Assembly (NCBI GenBank): GCA_002395135.1
Contig: DGWC01000095.1
Span: 1 to 34,629 of the forward strand
DNA length: 34,629 nt
Direction: 5' to 3'
DNA from: Prevotella sp. UBA4268
Lineage (GTDB): Bacteria > Bacteroidota > Bacteroidia > Bacteroidales > Bacteroidaceae
The notes beneath the pieces were generated by a model that made no database searches, was not told the DNA's origin, and saw only the letters and a program-made list of their open reading frames with translations. The first letter of the stretch is position 1, and every line of letters starts with the position of its first letter. Below are positions 8,575 through 15,295 of this stretch, in pieces. Both the position numbers and the translations under genes were made by a program.

Positions 8575-10185
8575 ATGAAGAAACTTTTATTAGGTGATGA
8601 GGCTATTGCTCAAGGTGCCATCGATGCAGGGCTGAGCGGTGTTTATGCCTATCCAGGAACGCCGTCAACGGAAATCACGGAGTATATCCAGGATTCTCCT
8701 TTGGCTAAGGAACGAAACATTCATCGTCGCTGGTCAACCAACGAAAAAACGGCGATGGAAGCAGCGCTCGGTATGTCGTTCATGGGAAAGAGGGCGCTTG
8801 TTTGTATGAAACATGTCGGTTTAAATGTCTGTGCAGATCCCTTTGTGAATTCTGCTATGACGGGAACGAATGGCGGTATCGTGGTCTTGGTGGCTGACGA
8901 TCCATCCATGCACTCATCGCAAGATGAGCAGGATTCACGTTTTTACGGAAAGTTTGCCATGATTCCTACCTTTGAACCCAGCAGCCAGCAGGAGGCTTAC
9001 GACATGATGGAAGTGGCTTACGACTTCTCTGAGAAGATTCATTTGCCGGTGCTGATGCGTGTAACAACACGCATGGCTCACTCTCGTGCCGTAGTGGAAG
9101 TGAAGGAAACTGCCCGCCCGCAGAACGAGATGAATTATAATGCTGAGGCTTCCAGTTGGGTGCTCCTGCCTGCCAACGCCCGCAAACGCAACGTAATCGT
9201 AACAGGGCAGCAGGCCATGTTGGAGGAATGTGCAAAGAACAGTGCATATAATCGCTATGAAGATGCCGGAAATCACAAATTGGGTATCATCGCAAGCGGT
9301 ATTGCATACAATTATCTGAAGGAATGCTTCCCTGAAGGATGTCCTTATCCAGTGCTGAAAATCAGCCAGTATCCTCTGCCCAAAGACTTGGTTCGCCAGA
9401 TGACAGAGGCTTGCGAAGAGGTGTTCGTTGCTGAAGAGGGCCAGCCGTTTATTGAAGCTATAGTACGTGGAGTGATGCCGGGCAATGCTGTCATCCGTGG
9501 TCGTTTGACGGGCGAACTGCCCCGTACGGGCGAATTGAACCCCGATGCACTGAAGAAAGCCTTGGGATTGGCTCCGCTTGAGAACCATGAACCATGTGAA
9601 GATGTTGTGTCTCGTCCGCCGGCACTTTGTCAGGGATGCGGCCACAGAGATGTTTATGCCGCCTTGAACGAAGTGTTGAAGGAGTATGAAAACCCAAGAG
9701 TGTTTGGCGATATCGGCTGTTACACGCTGGGATTCCTGCCTCCATACCGTGCCATTCATTCATGCGTGGATATGGGAGCATCCATCACGATGGCTAAAGG
9801 TGCTGCAGATGCTGGCCTGTGGCCTGCTGTTGCAATCATCGGAGATTCTACTTTCACTCATTCTGGTATGACAGGATTGCTGGATGCTATCAATGAGAAT
9901 GCAGACATTACCGTGATAATCAGTGATAATCTGACAACAGCCATGACGGGAGGCCAGGATTCTGCAGGAACAAACAAGTTTGAGGCTATTTGCCGCGGTT
10001 TGGGTGTTCCCGAAGAACATCTTAAAGTGGTGGTTCCACTGCCTAAGAATATGCCAGAAATAACCCAGACATTGCGTGATGAAATCAACTATCATGGTGT
10101 GAGTGTGATTATTCCGCGTCGTGAGTGTATGCAAACACTTCAGCGCCATTTGAAACAAAAGAAAGCAAAGGAGGCACAGAAATGA
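8575..10185 (+). CDS. iorA: Indolepyruvate:ferredoxin oxidoreductase, alpha subunit
   Basis: A 536-residue cytoplasmic subunit of the thiamine-diphosphate enzyme that interconverts aryl-pyruvates (indolepyruvate, phenylpyruvate) and aryl-acetyl-CoA with ferredoxin. The N-terminal pyrimidine-binding domain opens GDEAIAQGAIDAGLSGVYAYPGTPSTE. The C-terminal diphosphate-binding domain contains CQGCGHRD (C352-D359), GDIGCYTLG (from 378) and GDSTFTHSGMTGL (from 423). The ATG at 8575 aligns with the family start; an in-frame ATG at 8473 would run back into the upstream gene. The archaeal-type enzyme carries a C-terminal domain with two [4Fe-4S] clusters; here the protein stops after IIPRRECMQTLQRHLKQ and has no such domain, so the electron path must use another protein or only partner ferredoxin. 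It overlaps iorB by ATGA. Confidence 0.92.
   Translation: MKKLLLGDEAIAQGAIDAGLSGVYAYPGTPSTEITEYIQDSPLAKERNIHRRWSTNEKTAMEAALGMSFMGKRALVCMKHVGLNVCADPFVNSAMTGTNGGIVVLVADDPSMHSSQDEQDSRFYGKFAMIPTFEPSSQQEAYDMMEVAYDFSEKIHLPVLMRVTTRMAHSRAVVEVKETARPQNEMNYNAEASSWVLLPANARKRNVIVTGQQAMLEECAKNSAYNRYEDAGNHKLGIIASGIAYNYLKECFPEGCPYPVLKISQYPLPKDLVRQMTEACEEVFVAEEGQPFIEAIVRGVMPGNAVIRGRLTGELPRTGELNPDALKKALGLAPLENHEPCEDVVSRPPALCQGCGHRDVYAALNEVLKEYENPRVFGDIGCYTLGFLPPYRAIHSCVDMGASITMAKGAADAGLWPAVAIIGDSTFTHSGMTGLLDAINENADITVIISDNLTTAMTGGQDSAGTNKFEAICRGLGVPEEHLKVVVPLPKNMPEITQTLRDEINYHGVSVIIPRRECMQTLQRHLKQKKAKEAQK
10167..10174 (+). promoter_or_regulatory. Shine-Dalgarno site deciding the iorB start
   Basis: AAAGGAGG lies inside the last codons of iorA, 7 bases before the iorB ATG at 10182. 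Strong Shine-Dalgarno sites are uncommon in Bacteroidetes, so it both fixes the start and suggests translational coupling at the ATGA overlap. Confidence 0.7.
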
Positions 10186-10754
10186 AAACAGATATTATCT
10201 TATGTGGAGTGGGAGGCCAAGGCATCCTGTCCATAGCAACGATCATTGGTGAAGCAGCCATGAAAGAGAACCTCTATATCAAACAGGCCGAAGTTCATGG
10301 AATGTCGCAAAGAGGTGGAGACGTGCAGAGTAATCTCCGTATTTCATCTGATCCGATAGCCAGCGACCTTATTCCTGCGGGCGGTGCCGATGTGATTATA
10401 TCCATGGAACCGATGGAAGCATTGCGCTATTTGCCATATTTGGGCAAGAACGGATGGATTATTACCTCAAGTACGCCATTCGTAAACATCCCGAATTATC
10501 CTGACATGGAGGTGATTAATGGTGATCTGGCAAAGGTAAAGAACGTTATCTCTTTGGATATAGAGAAGGCTGCCAAGGAAAATGGTGTACCTCGCAGTGC
10601 AAATGTTATCCTCTTGGGTGCTGCCCAGAAAGCCCTTGGAATCGAATACGGTAAATTGGAAGATGCCATTCGCCGTGTATTCGGACGTAAGGGAGATGCT
10701 GTCGTTGAGGCAAACATCAAGGCATTGGCTATTGGTAGGGAGGCGCAGCGATGA
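10182..10754 (+). CDS. iorB: Indolepyruvate:ferredoxin oxidoreductase, beta subunit
   Basis: A 190-residue gamma-type domain subunit of the 2-oxoacid:ferredoxin oxidoreductase superfamily. The N-terminus reads MKTDIILCGVGGQGIL, the expected glycine-rich motif, followed by EVHGMSQRGGDVQSNLRI at about residues 36-53, the signature that contacts the thiamine-diphosphate/CoA region in this family. The length is normal for IorB. An in-frame ATG at 10125 would add 19 residues read from iorA coding sequence and is rejected in favour of the ATG at 10182, which has a Shine-Dalgarno site and forms the ATGA overlap with the iorA stop. It overlaps the next gene (aminotransferase) in the same way. Together with iorA it should form the complete heteromeric catalytic unit. 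Confidence 0.92.
   Translation: MKTDIILCGVGGQGILSIATIIGEAAMKENLYIKQAEVHGMSQRGGDVQSNLRISSDPIASDLIPAGGADVIISMEPMEALRYLPYLGKNGWIITSSTPFVNIPNYPDMEVINGDLAKVKNVISLDIEKAAKENGVPRSANVILLGAAQKALGIEYGKLEDAIRRVFGRKGDAVVEANIKALAIGREAQR
10736..10743 (+). promoter_or_regulatory. Shine-Dalgarno site for the aminotransferase
   Basis: TAGGGAGG inside the end of iorB, 7 bases before the ATG at 10751. As at iorB, it supports translation restart at an ATGA overlap. Confidence 0.6.
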
Positions 10755-12067
10755 AACAGACTCCAATTCAGAAAGAACTTATTGATGGTGCCATCCGCGA
10801 TTTTGGCATTCAGGACTTTGCCAAGGCAACTATCCGTGAAGTGAAGTCTATTGCAGCCTTTGCTGAGAAGGAGTCTGGCGTTGAGTTCATTAAGATGGAA
10901 ATGGGTATTCCTGGCCTGCCTGCTGCAAAAGTAGGAGTAGATGCACAGATAAAAGCCTTGAATGAAGGGATAGCGCACAGTTATCCCGACATTCAAGGTC
11001 TCCCAATGTTGAAAGAGGAAGCATCCCGTTTTGTGAAAGCATTCATCGGTGTTGACATTTCTCCTGAAGGTTGTGTGCCTGTATGTGGTTCTATGCAGGG
11101 AACATTTGCTTCGTTCCTAACCTGCTCACAGTGCGATCCGAAGAAAGATACCGTGTTGTTTATCGATCCGGGATTCCCTGTCCAGAAGATGCAGTTGCAG
11201 GTTCAGGGTGTGAAATATGAGACTTTTGACGTTTATGATTACCGCGGAGAGAAACTGGGGCCTAAACTGGAGAGTTATCTTTCAAACGGTAACATCTGTG
11301 CAATCGTATACAGCAACCCGAACAATCCTTCGTGGATTTGTTTCAATGAGGAAGAACTGAAGGTTATTGGAGAACTTTCCAACCGTTACGATACGATTGT
11401 GATGGAAGACTTGGCTTATTTTGCCATGGATTTCAGGAAGAATCTCAGCCAGCCGTTTATGCCGCCTTATCAGCCGACAGTGGCTCGATATACAGACAAT
11501 TACATTCTTTTGATCAGCGGATCCAAGGCTTTCAGTTATGCTGGTGAGCGAATTGGCGTGACGTGTATTGGTGACAAACTGTTCCGTCGCCATTTTGAGG
11601 CTTTGGCAAATCGCTATGAAGGGTTGCCTTTTGGCTTGGTTTTCTCCACTCGTATGCTCTATGCCTTGTCATCAGGTACCAGTCACAGTGCACAATATGC
11701 CATGGCTGCCATGCTGAAAGCAGCCTCTGACGGCACATATGATTTCCGCAAGGAGGTGAGTGTCTATGGTGAGCGAGCAGGAAAACTTAAGGATATTTTC
11801 CGTCGTCACCATTTCTATGTTGTCTATGACAAAGATTTGGACGAGCCAATCGCCGATGGATTCTATTTCACGATAGGATATCCCGGTATGACAAGTGGGG
11901 AACTAGCCCATGAACTGATGTATTATGGGGTGAGTGCCATCTGTCTTGTCACCACAGGAAGCCATCAGGAAGGTCTGCGCGTATGCACATCATTCATCAA
12001 TGACAATCAGTATGCATTGCTTGATGAGAGAATGGCAATCTTTGCGGAGAACAATCCTGTGGATTAA
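10751..12067 (+). CDS. Class I/II PLP-dependent aminotransferase linked to iorAB
   Basis: A 438-residue fold-type I aminotransferase. The internal aldimine lysine is K259 in SGSKAFSYAGERIG. The substrate/cofactor asparagine motif reads YSNPNNPSW at about 179-187, and the PLP-ring aspartate is in VMEDLAYF near residue 220. The start forms an ATGA overlap with iorB and has a Shine-Dalgarno site. Its position suggests it transaminates aromatic (or branched) amino acids to the 2-oxoacids that IorAB oxidises, or runs in the opposite direction to make phenylalanine, tyrosine or tryptophan from aryl-acetates, as known for rumen bacteria. Substrate specificity cannot be read from the sequence. The gene ends with a stop codon interlocked with the convergent pqqD-like gene (4-base overlap) and has no terminator of its own. 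Confidence 0.88.
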   Translation: MKQTPIQKELIDGAIRDFGIQDFAKATIREVKSIAAFAEKESGVEFIKMEMGIPGLPAAKVGVDAQIKALNEGIAHSYPDIQGLPMLKEEASRFVKAFIGVDISPEGCVPVCGSMQGTFASFLTCSQCDPKKDTVLFIDPGFPVQKMQLQVQGVKYETFDVYDYRGEKLGPKLESYLSNGNICAIVYSNPNNPSWICFNEEELKVIGELSNRYDTIVMEDLAYFAMDFRKNLSQPFMPPYQPTVARYTDNYILLISGSKAFSYAGERIGVTCIGDKLFRRHFEALANRYEGLPFGLVFSTRMLYALSSGTSHSAQYAMAAMLKAASDGTYDFRKEVSVYGERAGKLKDIFRRHHFYVVYDKDLDEPIADGFYFTIGYPGMTSGELAHELMYYGVSAICLVTTGSHQEGLRVCTSFINDNQYALLDERMAIFAENNPVD

Positions 12068-12336
12068 GGCTCAATGATTCCTGCTTCAAGCCATTGCTTT
12101 GCCAGTTCGGTGGCATCGGCGAGAGCAGTAGCGTCATCAACATCATATTCAGCAGTGAGCAGTTCTTTGAGGTCTTCCTCTGTGAAACTGTCTCGCTGCT
12201 GAACGTTTCTCCACAGATAAGCAGACGATTCGTTCATACTGATAATGCTGCTAAAGTCAATGTTTTCCTTGCCTTCGGCAACGATAACCTGTTCTTTACA
12301 AACCGTTCTGAGATTAAATCCTTTTTTCGCTTTCAT
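12064..12336 (-). CDS. PqqD-family protein (RiPP recognition element-like)
   Basis: A 90-residue protein with the PqqD layout: an N-terminal beta-wing (GFNLRTVCKEQVIVAEGKENIDFSSIISM), the conserved NESSAYLW segment at about 35-42, then two helices ending with QWLEAGIIEP. PqqD and related domains bind leader peptides of ribosomally made, post-translationally modified peptides (RiPPs) and present them to a maturase. Here it is free-standing and the last gene of a minus-strand run: HPr-kinase-like gene, S26 peptidase-like gene, then this one, with a 21-base gap to the peptidase gene. No radical SAM maturase and no plausible precursor peptide are next to it. Its stop codon interlocks with the convergent aminotransferase. 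Family assignment is good; the partner and substrate are unknown. Confidence 0.8.
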   Translation of the reverse strand: MKAKKGFNLRTVCKEQVIVAEGKENIDFSSIISMNESSAYLWRNVQQRDSFTEEDLKELLTAEYDVDDATALADATELAKQWLEAGIIEP

Positions 12337-12357
12337 ATCCTTGTTATACTTGTTTTG

Positions 12358-12843
12358 TTATATTGCCTTGAAAAAACGTAACCATATCCTTCTGTAGAAT
12401 GCAAGCAGGTAGCGGCGAATGGGAAAGAGCCTGGTCCAAATCCATGAATAGACTTTCCATTTCAAACCGTCGGTGGCATCCAGTTGGTCACGTCCTTTTC
12501 GGTAGAATCCTTTTACGCCTCCTCTTATATCTTCTGGCCGGCAGCGCTCAACACCAAGATTCCCGTCACCCCTTAGTACCACTTCCTTGTCATTGATGGC
12601 AATGATGCGGTGTAAGACGAAGTGTCCAGGTGCTATTTCTGCAAGCACTGGATCTCCTTTTTGCGGATGCTGCGGCTTCACAAGAAGGGCTTTGTCGCGC
12701 CCATCTTCTAAAAACGGGCGCATGCTGAATCCTTTCAGACGCAAAGTCACTGTGTGACCTTCGTTGAGGAGTTTCACGATTTCTGGAAGAAACTCAGCAT
12801 TTGTAAACTGAATCTCTGTTATTTTGATATGGCTTGATGGCAT
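12358..12843 (-). CDS. S24/S26-type signal-peptidase-like protein (SipW/ER type)
   Basis: A 161-residue protein from the ATG at 12843; a TTG at 12873 would add 10 residues and seems less likely. It carries the S26 nucleophile motif GFSMRPFL (S40) and the box-D-like VLHRI with H78 where bacterial type I signal peptidases have lysine, plus RGDGN (91-95). A Ser/His pair is the arrangement of SipW/ER-type signal peptidases. The C-terminal 40 residues are rich in aromatic and basic residues (WIWTRLFPIRRYLLAFYRRIW) and could associate with the membrane, but there is no clear N-terminal anchor, unlike secretory signal peptidases. The 5' end overlaps the HPr-kinase-like gene by 25 bases, showing tight coupling. 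A role in cleaving a peptide handled by the neighbouring kinase and PqqD protein is inference. Confidence 0.75.
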   Translation of the reverse strand: MPSSHIKITEIQFTNAEFLPEIVKLLNEGHTVTLRLKGFSMRPFLEDGRDKALLVKPQHPQKGDPVLAEIAPGHFVLHRIIAINDKEVVLRGDGNLGVERCRPEDIRGGVKGFYRKGRDQLDATDGLKWKVYSWIWTRLFPIRRYLLAFYRRIWLRFFKAI

Positions 12844-13721
12844 ACAATGGCTGCTTCTCTGTTGGGGAGACAATGAAGAATGTATAATCCGGTTGTCTCA
12901 ACTATTCTGGTAACATTATTACAGATGGCATCAAAAATGTCTTTGTCCCATCTCATGGAAGAGCAAGAGGGCAAGAGCGAGGCAAATGCTTCTATAGGAG
13001 GCAGTTTCTCCACGCTGTTTTCTTTCGCCCGGTCTATTCGCGTGATGGCTCCCAATGGTGCTTTTACTTGGCGATAGCATGGCGTCTTCCCGCTCCAAGG
13101 GCTTCCGTATATGAACGGTTCTCCGTCGATGATGCGTATAATGGGGTTGTCGTCGTTCATTAAGTCACAATTGGGAATGTGTCTGAGCCACATGCTCACC
13201 TGTGTGCTCTTTCCCGTACCGCTTTTTGCAATAAATGCGTATCCGTAGCCATTATGCCTTACCAGTGAAGCGTGTATGAGTACGGTTTGTTTCAGACTGC
13301 CAGCAAATGCAAAAATAAGCATCAATGCATTATTCAGTCCGAAACAACGCATGTTGTAATTGCCGTTGAGCGCACATTTACAGTCGTTGAAACTCTTGTT
13401 TGCTTGCAGCAGACAGCACTCGTAACCATTGATGTCCTTGATGATATACTGATAGCCGCCGTCAGGAAACCTGTCAACAATGGTTTCTCCATTTCCAGTG
13501 TCGAATTTCCCGATATGTTCTTTTCCTTCCTTTGGGCGGGGCTTTAGTTCATCGTCGACGGTGAGTCGGAAAAACAGATCATCATCTGTTGCTTCTTGTC
13601 TGAAGGGCTCAAATGAGGGAAGGAGTCTCATGTCGTTTATCTGAGACTCCTTGAATACTATTTTGACGTTAAAGTCTGCAATCTTGAAATGGTTGATGTT
13701 CATATTCGATAACAATGCCAT
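12819..13721 (-). CDS. HPr kinase-like (PEPCK-fold) serine kinase
   Basis: A 300-residue protein with a weakly conserved N-terminal half and a C-terminal HprK-like domain. Visible motifs are HASLV with H150, the Walker A AKSGTGKST (165-173), a NDDNPI acidic box (D190/D191) matching the catalytic aspartates of HPr kinase, and GSPWSGK (206-212), a second glycine-rich loop found in HprK-related kinases. It is not true HPr kinase: the normal C-terminal signature is absent and no HPr gene is nearby. HprK-related kinases phosphorylate peptide serines in some lasso-peptide clusters (for example the paeninodin kinase), so the co-occurrence with a PqqD protein and a peptidase points to peptide modification. 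The start may be the ATG at 13721 or the one at 13703. It lies 14 bases after the unknown secreted protein gene. Confidence 0.78.
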   Translation of the reverse strand: MALLSNMNINHFKIADFNVKIVFKESQINDMRLLPSFEPFRQEATDDDLFFRLTVDDELKPRPKEGKEHIGKFDTGNGETIVDRFPDGGYQYIIKDINGYECCLLQANKSFNDCKCALNGNYNMRCFGLNNALMLIFAFAGSLKQTVLIHASLVRHNGYGYAFIAKSGTGKSTQVSMWLRHIPNCDLMNDDNPIIRIIDGEPFIYGSPWSGKTPCYRQVKAPLGAITRIDRAKENSVEKLPPIEAFASLLPSCSSMRWDKDIFDAICNNVTRIVETTGLYILHCLPNREAAIVCHQAISK

Positions 13722-13735
13722 GATGACAGTTTAGC

Positions 13736-14275
13736 CTATGCCGGTGCTCCCTTTTCTACAACAGGCTTGGCAGGTCTCTGCTTGTTCTTTTTGGGCTTTT
13801 TGACTTTTACTTTCGGCTCATCCTGATCATTGTCGTATTCATTGGGAACGACGACTTCGTATTTAAAGTCGTTGAGCGTCAGTAATTTGATGTCATAGTT
13901 CCGAACCTTTTTCTTGTTTTTCTTTTTTCCTTTCAAATCATTTGAGTACAGGCTCTTCATTTCCAGATACTTCTTTTCAATGTCTTTTCTGTTCAAGGCA
14001 TAGGAAGTAATACATGTACGGTTGGGCTGTCCTTTCTCAATGAAATAGTCACGCAACTGGTATGAGTAGTTGTTCCTGTGCAAAAGGAAATTATTCTTGT
14101 CATTGATCCATGCACTGTCTATTTCCTGGATTTCCGTGAAATAGACTATAGAGTCATTGAATGATGCAGATAAACCGAAGACATAGATCTTTGGAACTAC
14201 CTTATTCTTAGCAGATGCTGTAAATGCGCACATCAGTAATGTTATCGCAAAAACAATAACAACGTTTCTTTTCAT
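13736..14275 (-). CDS. Secreted protein of unknown function
   Basis: I do not recognise this gene. With the ATG at 14275 it encodes 179 residues beginning with a good signal peptide (MKRNVVIVFAITLLMCAFTASA); an upstream in-frame ATG at 14305 would place ten extra residues before it. The mature part starts KNKVVPKIYVFGLSASFNDSIVYFTEIQEI, followed by a region rich in aromatic and charged residues and a very basic stretch (KGKKKNKKK). The tail has lysine/proline repeats and ends EKGAPA. No lipobox fits the cysteine in the leader, so it is probably soluble or loosely envelope-associated. It is 38 bases downstream of rpoD (8 bases if the longer start is used) and 14 bases before the HPr-kinase-like gene, so it may be co-transcribed with both. 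Whether it belongs to the kinase cassette is open. Confidence 0.65.
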   Translation of the reverse strand: MKRNVVIVFAITLLMCAFTASAKNKVVPKIYVFGLSASFNDSIVYFTEIQEIDSAWINDKNNFLLHRNNYSYQLRDYFIEKGQPNRTCITSYALNRKDIEKKYLEMKSLYSNDLKGKKKNKKKVRNYDIKLLTLNDFKYEVVVPNEYDNDQDEPKVKVKKPKKNKQRPAKPVVEKGAPA

Positions 14276-14313
14276 TTCAAATTTAAAGATTCTTAATTGT
14301 TTCATTCATCGCC

Positions 14314-15177
14314 TTATTGACCAAGATATGCTTTCAAAAGGCGGTTCTTCGTATTATGGCGCAAGCGTCGAATTGCCTTTTCCTTGATTTGTCTGACACG
14401 TTCGCGCGTGAGTCCGTATTTGTCGCCGATTTCTTCGAGTGTCATTTCCGGGCGGTTGATGCCGAAAAAGGCCTCGATGATATTCCTTTCGCGCTCATTG
14501 AGCGTGAGCAGAGCCCGATTGATTTCTTCTCTCAAGGATTCCAGAACAAGTGTTTTGTCGGCCATGGGGGAGTCATCGTTCACCAAAACGTCAAGCAAAC
14601 TGTTGTCATCTCCGTCTGCAAACGGTGCATCCATGCTGACATGCCTTCCCGTTACCTTGATTGCATCTTCGATTTTTTCCTGTGGAAGATCCACTTTATC
14701 TGCTATTTCGTCAATGCTGGGGCGTCGTTCATTCTCCTGTTCGAATTTACTCAGCACGCGGTTTATCTTGTTTACCGACCCAACTTGGTTCAACGGCAGC
14801 CTTACAATGCGGCTTTGTTCAGCAATTGCCTGTAAAATGCTTTGACGAATCCACCATACAGCATAACTGATGAACTTGAAACCGCGCGTCTCATCGAACT
14901 TCTCGGCGGCTTTTATCAATCCGAGGTTACCCTCGTTGATCAGATCGGGAAGACTAAGTCCCTGATTCTGATACTGTTTTGCTACAGAAACAACAAATCG
15001 CAAATTCGCCTTGGTGAGTTTTTCGAGTGCTTCACGGTCGCCTTTTCTTATGCGCTGTGCGAGTTCTACCTCTTCTTCCACAGAGATAAGGTCTTCATGA
15101 CCGATTTCCTGCAGATATTTGTCAAGAGAAGCACTCTCTCGATTTGTTATTGATTTTGTGATTTTTAGTTGTCTCAT
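14314..15177 (-). CDS. rpoD: RNA polymerase primary sigma factor (RpoD/SigA, Bacteroidetes type)
   Basis: A 287-residue primary sigma factor of the short Bacteroidetes form, lacking the long region 1.1. It begins [22 protein letters not shown], includes region 2 ([32 protein letters not shown], then the promoter-melting [15 protein letters not shown]), region 3, and the region 4 helix-turn-helix ([15 protein letters not shown], then [23 protein letters not shown]). The start at 15177 matches the known N-terminus of Bacteroides RpoD; a GTG/ATG-type extension to 15186 adds only three residues. A full-consensus promoter lies 25 bases upstream, overlapping the terminator of htrA. Downstream, genes follow in the same direction at short spacing, so the kinase/peptidase/PqqD trio may be driven in part from the rpoD promoter. 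Confidence 0.96.
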   Translation of the reverse strand: MRQLKITKSITNRESASLDKYLQEIGHEDLISVEEEVELAQRIRKGDREALEKLTKANLRFVVSVAKQYQNQGLSLPDLINEGNLGLIKAAEKFDETRGFKFISYAVWWIRQSILQAIAEQSRIVRLPLNQVGSVNKINRVLSKFEQENERRPSIDEIADKVDLPQEKIEDAIKVTGRHVSMDAPFADGDDNSLLDVLVNDDSPMADKTLVLESLREEINRALLTLNERERNIIEAFFGINRPEMTLEEIGDKYGLTRERVRQIKEKAIRRLRHNTKNRLLKAYLGQ

Positions 15178-15202
15178 GGTGCACATTGATTAAAAGCAAA
15201 TG

Positions 15203-15234
15203 CAAAAATACGGGTTTTCTTTCGTAAAAACAAA
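15203..15234 (-). promoter_or_regulatory. Consensus promoter of rpoD
   Basis: On the minus strand TTTG (complement of 15231-15234), exactly 20 bases, then TATTTTTG (complement of 15203-15210): a full match to the Bacteroidetes consensus. The -33 element lies within the T tract of the upstream htrA terminator. Confidence 0.8.
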
Positions 15235-15235
15235 C

Positions 15236-15269
15236 AAAATGCCAATTATTTTTACGTAATTGGCATTTT
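15236..15269 (-). terminator. Rho-independent terminator of htrA
   Basis: A perfect 13-bp stem (15236-15248 with 15257-15269) around an 8-base loop, followed on the minus strand by a T-rich tail. It starts 27 bases after the htrA stop and abuts the rpoD promoter. Confidence 0.85.
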
Positions 15270-15295
15270 TGTTTTGAAAAGATGACTGTATCCTA

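Noticed and set aside
8935..9759. 274-residue minus-strand frame inside iorA
   Set aside because: Antisense shadow of iorA, whose catalytic motifs are intact.
12337..12357. Precursor peptide gene beside the PqqD-like gene
   Set aside because: The gaps in the cassette are too short, and no short frame with a leader/core pattern was found on either strand nearby.
12819..13721. True HPr kinase/phosphorylase (hprK)
   Set aside because: The C-terminal HprK signature is absent and there is no HPr gene; it is an HprK-related kinase with a different N-terminal half.
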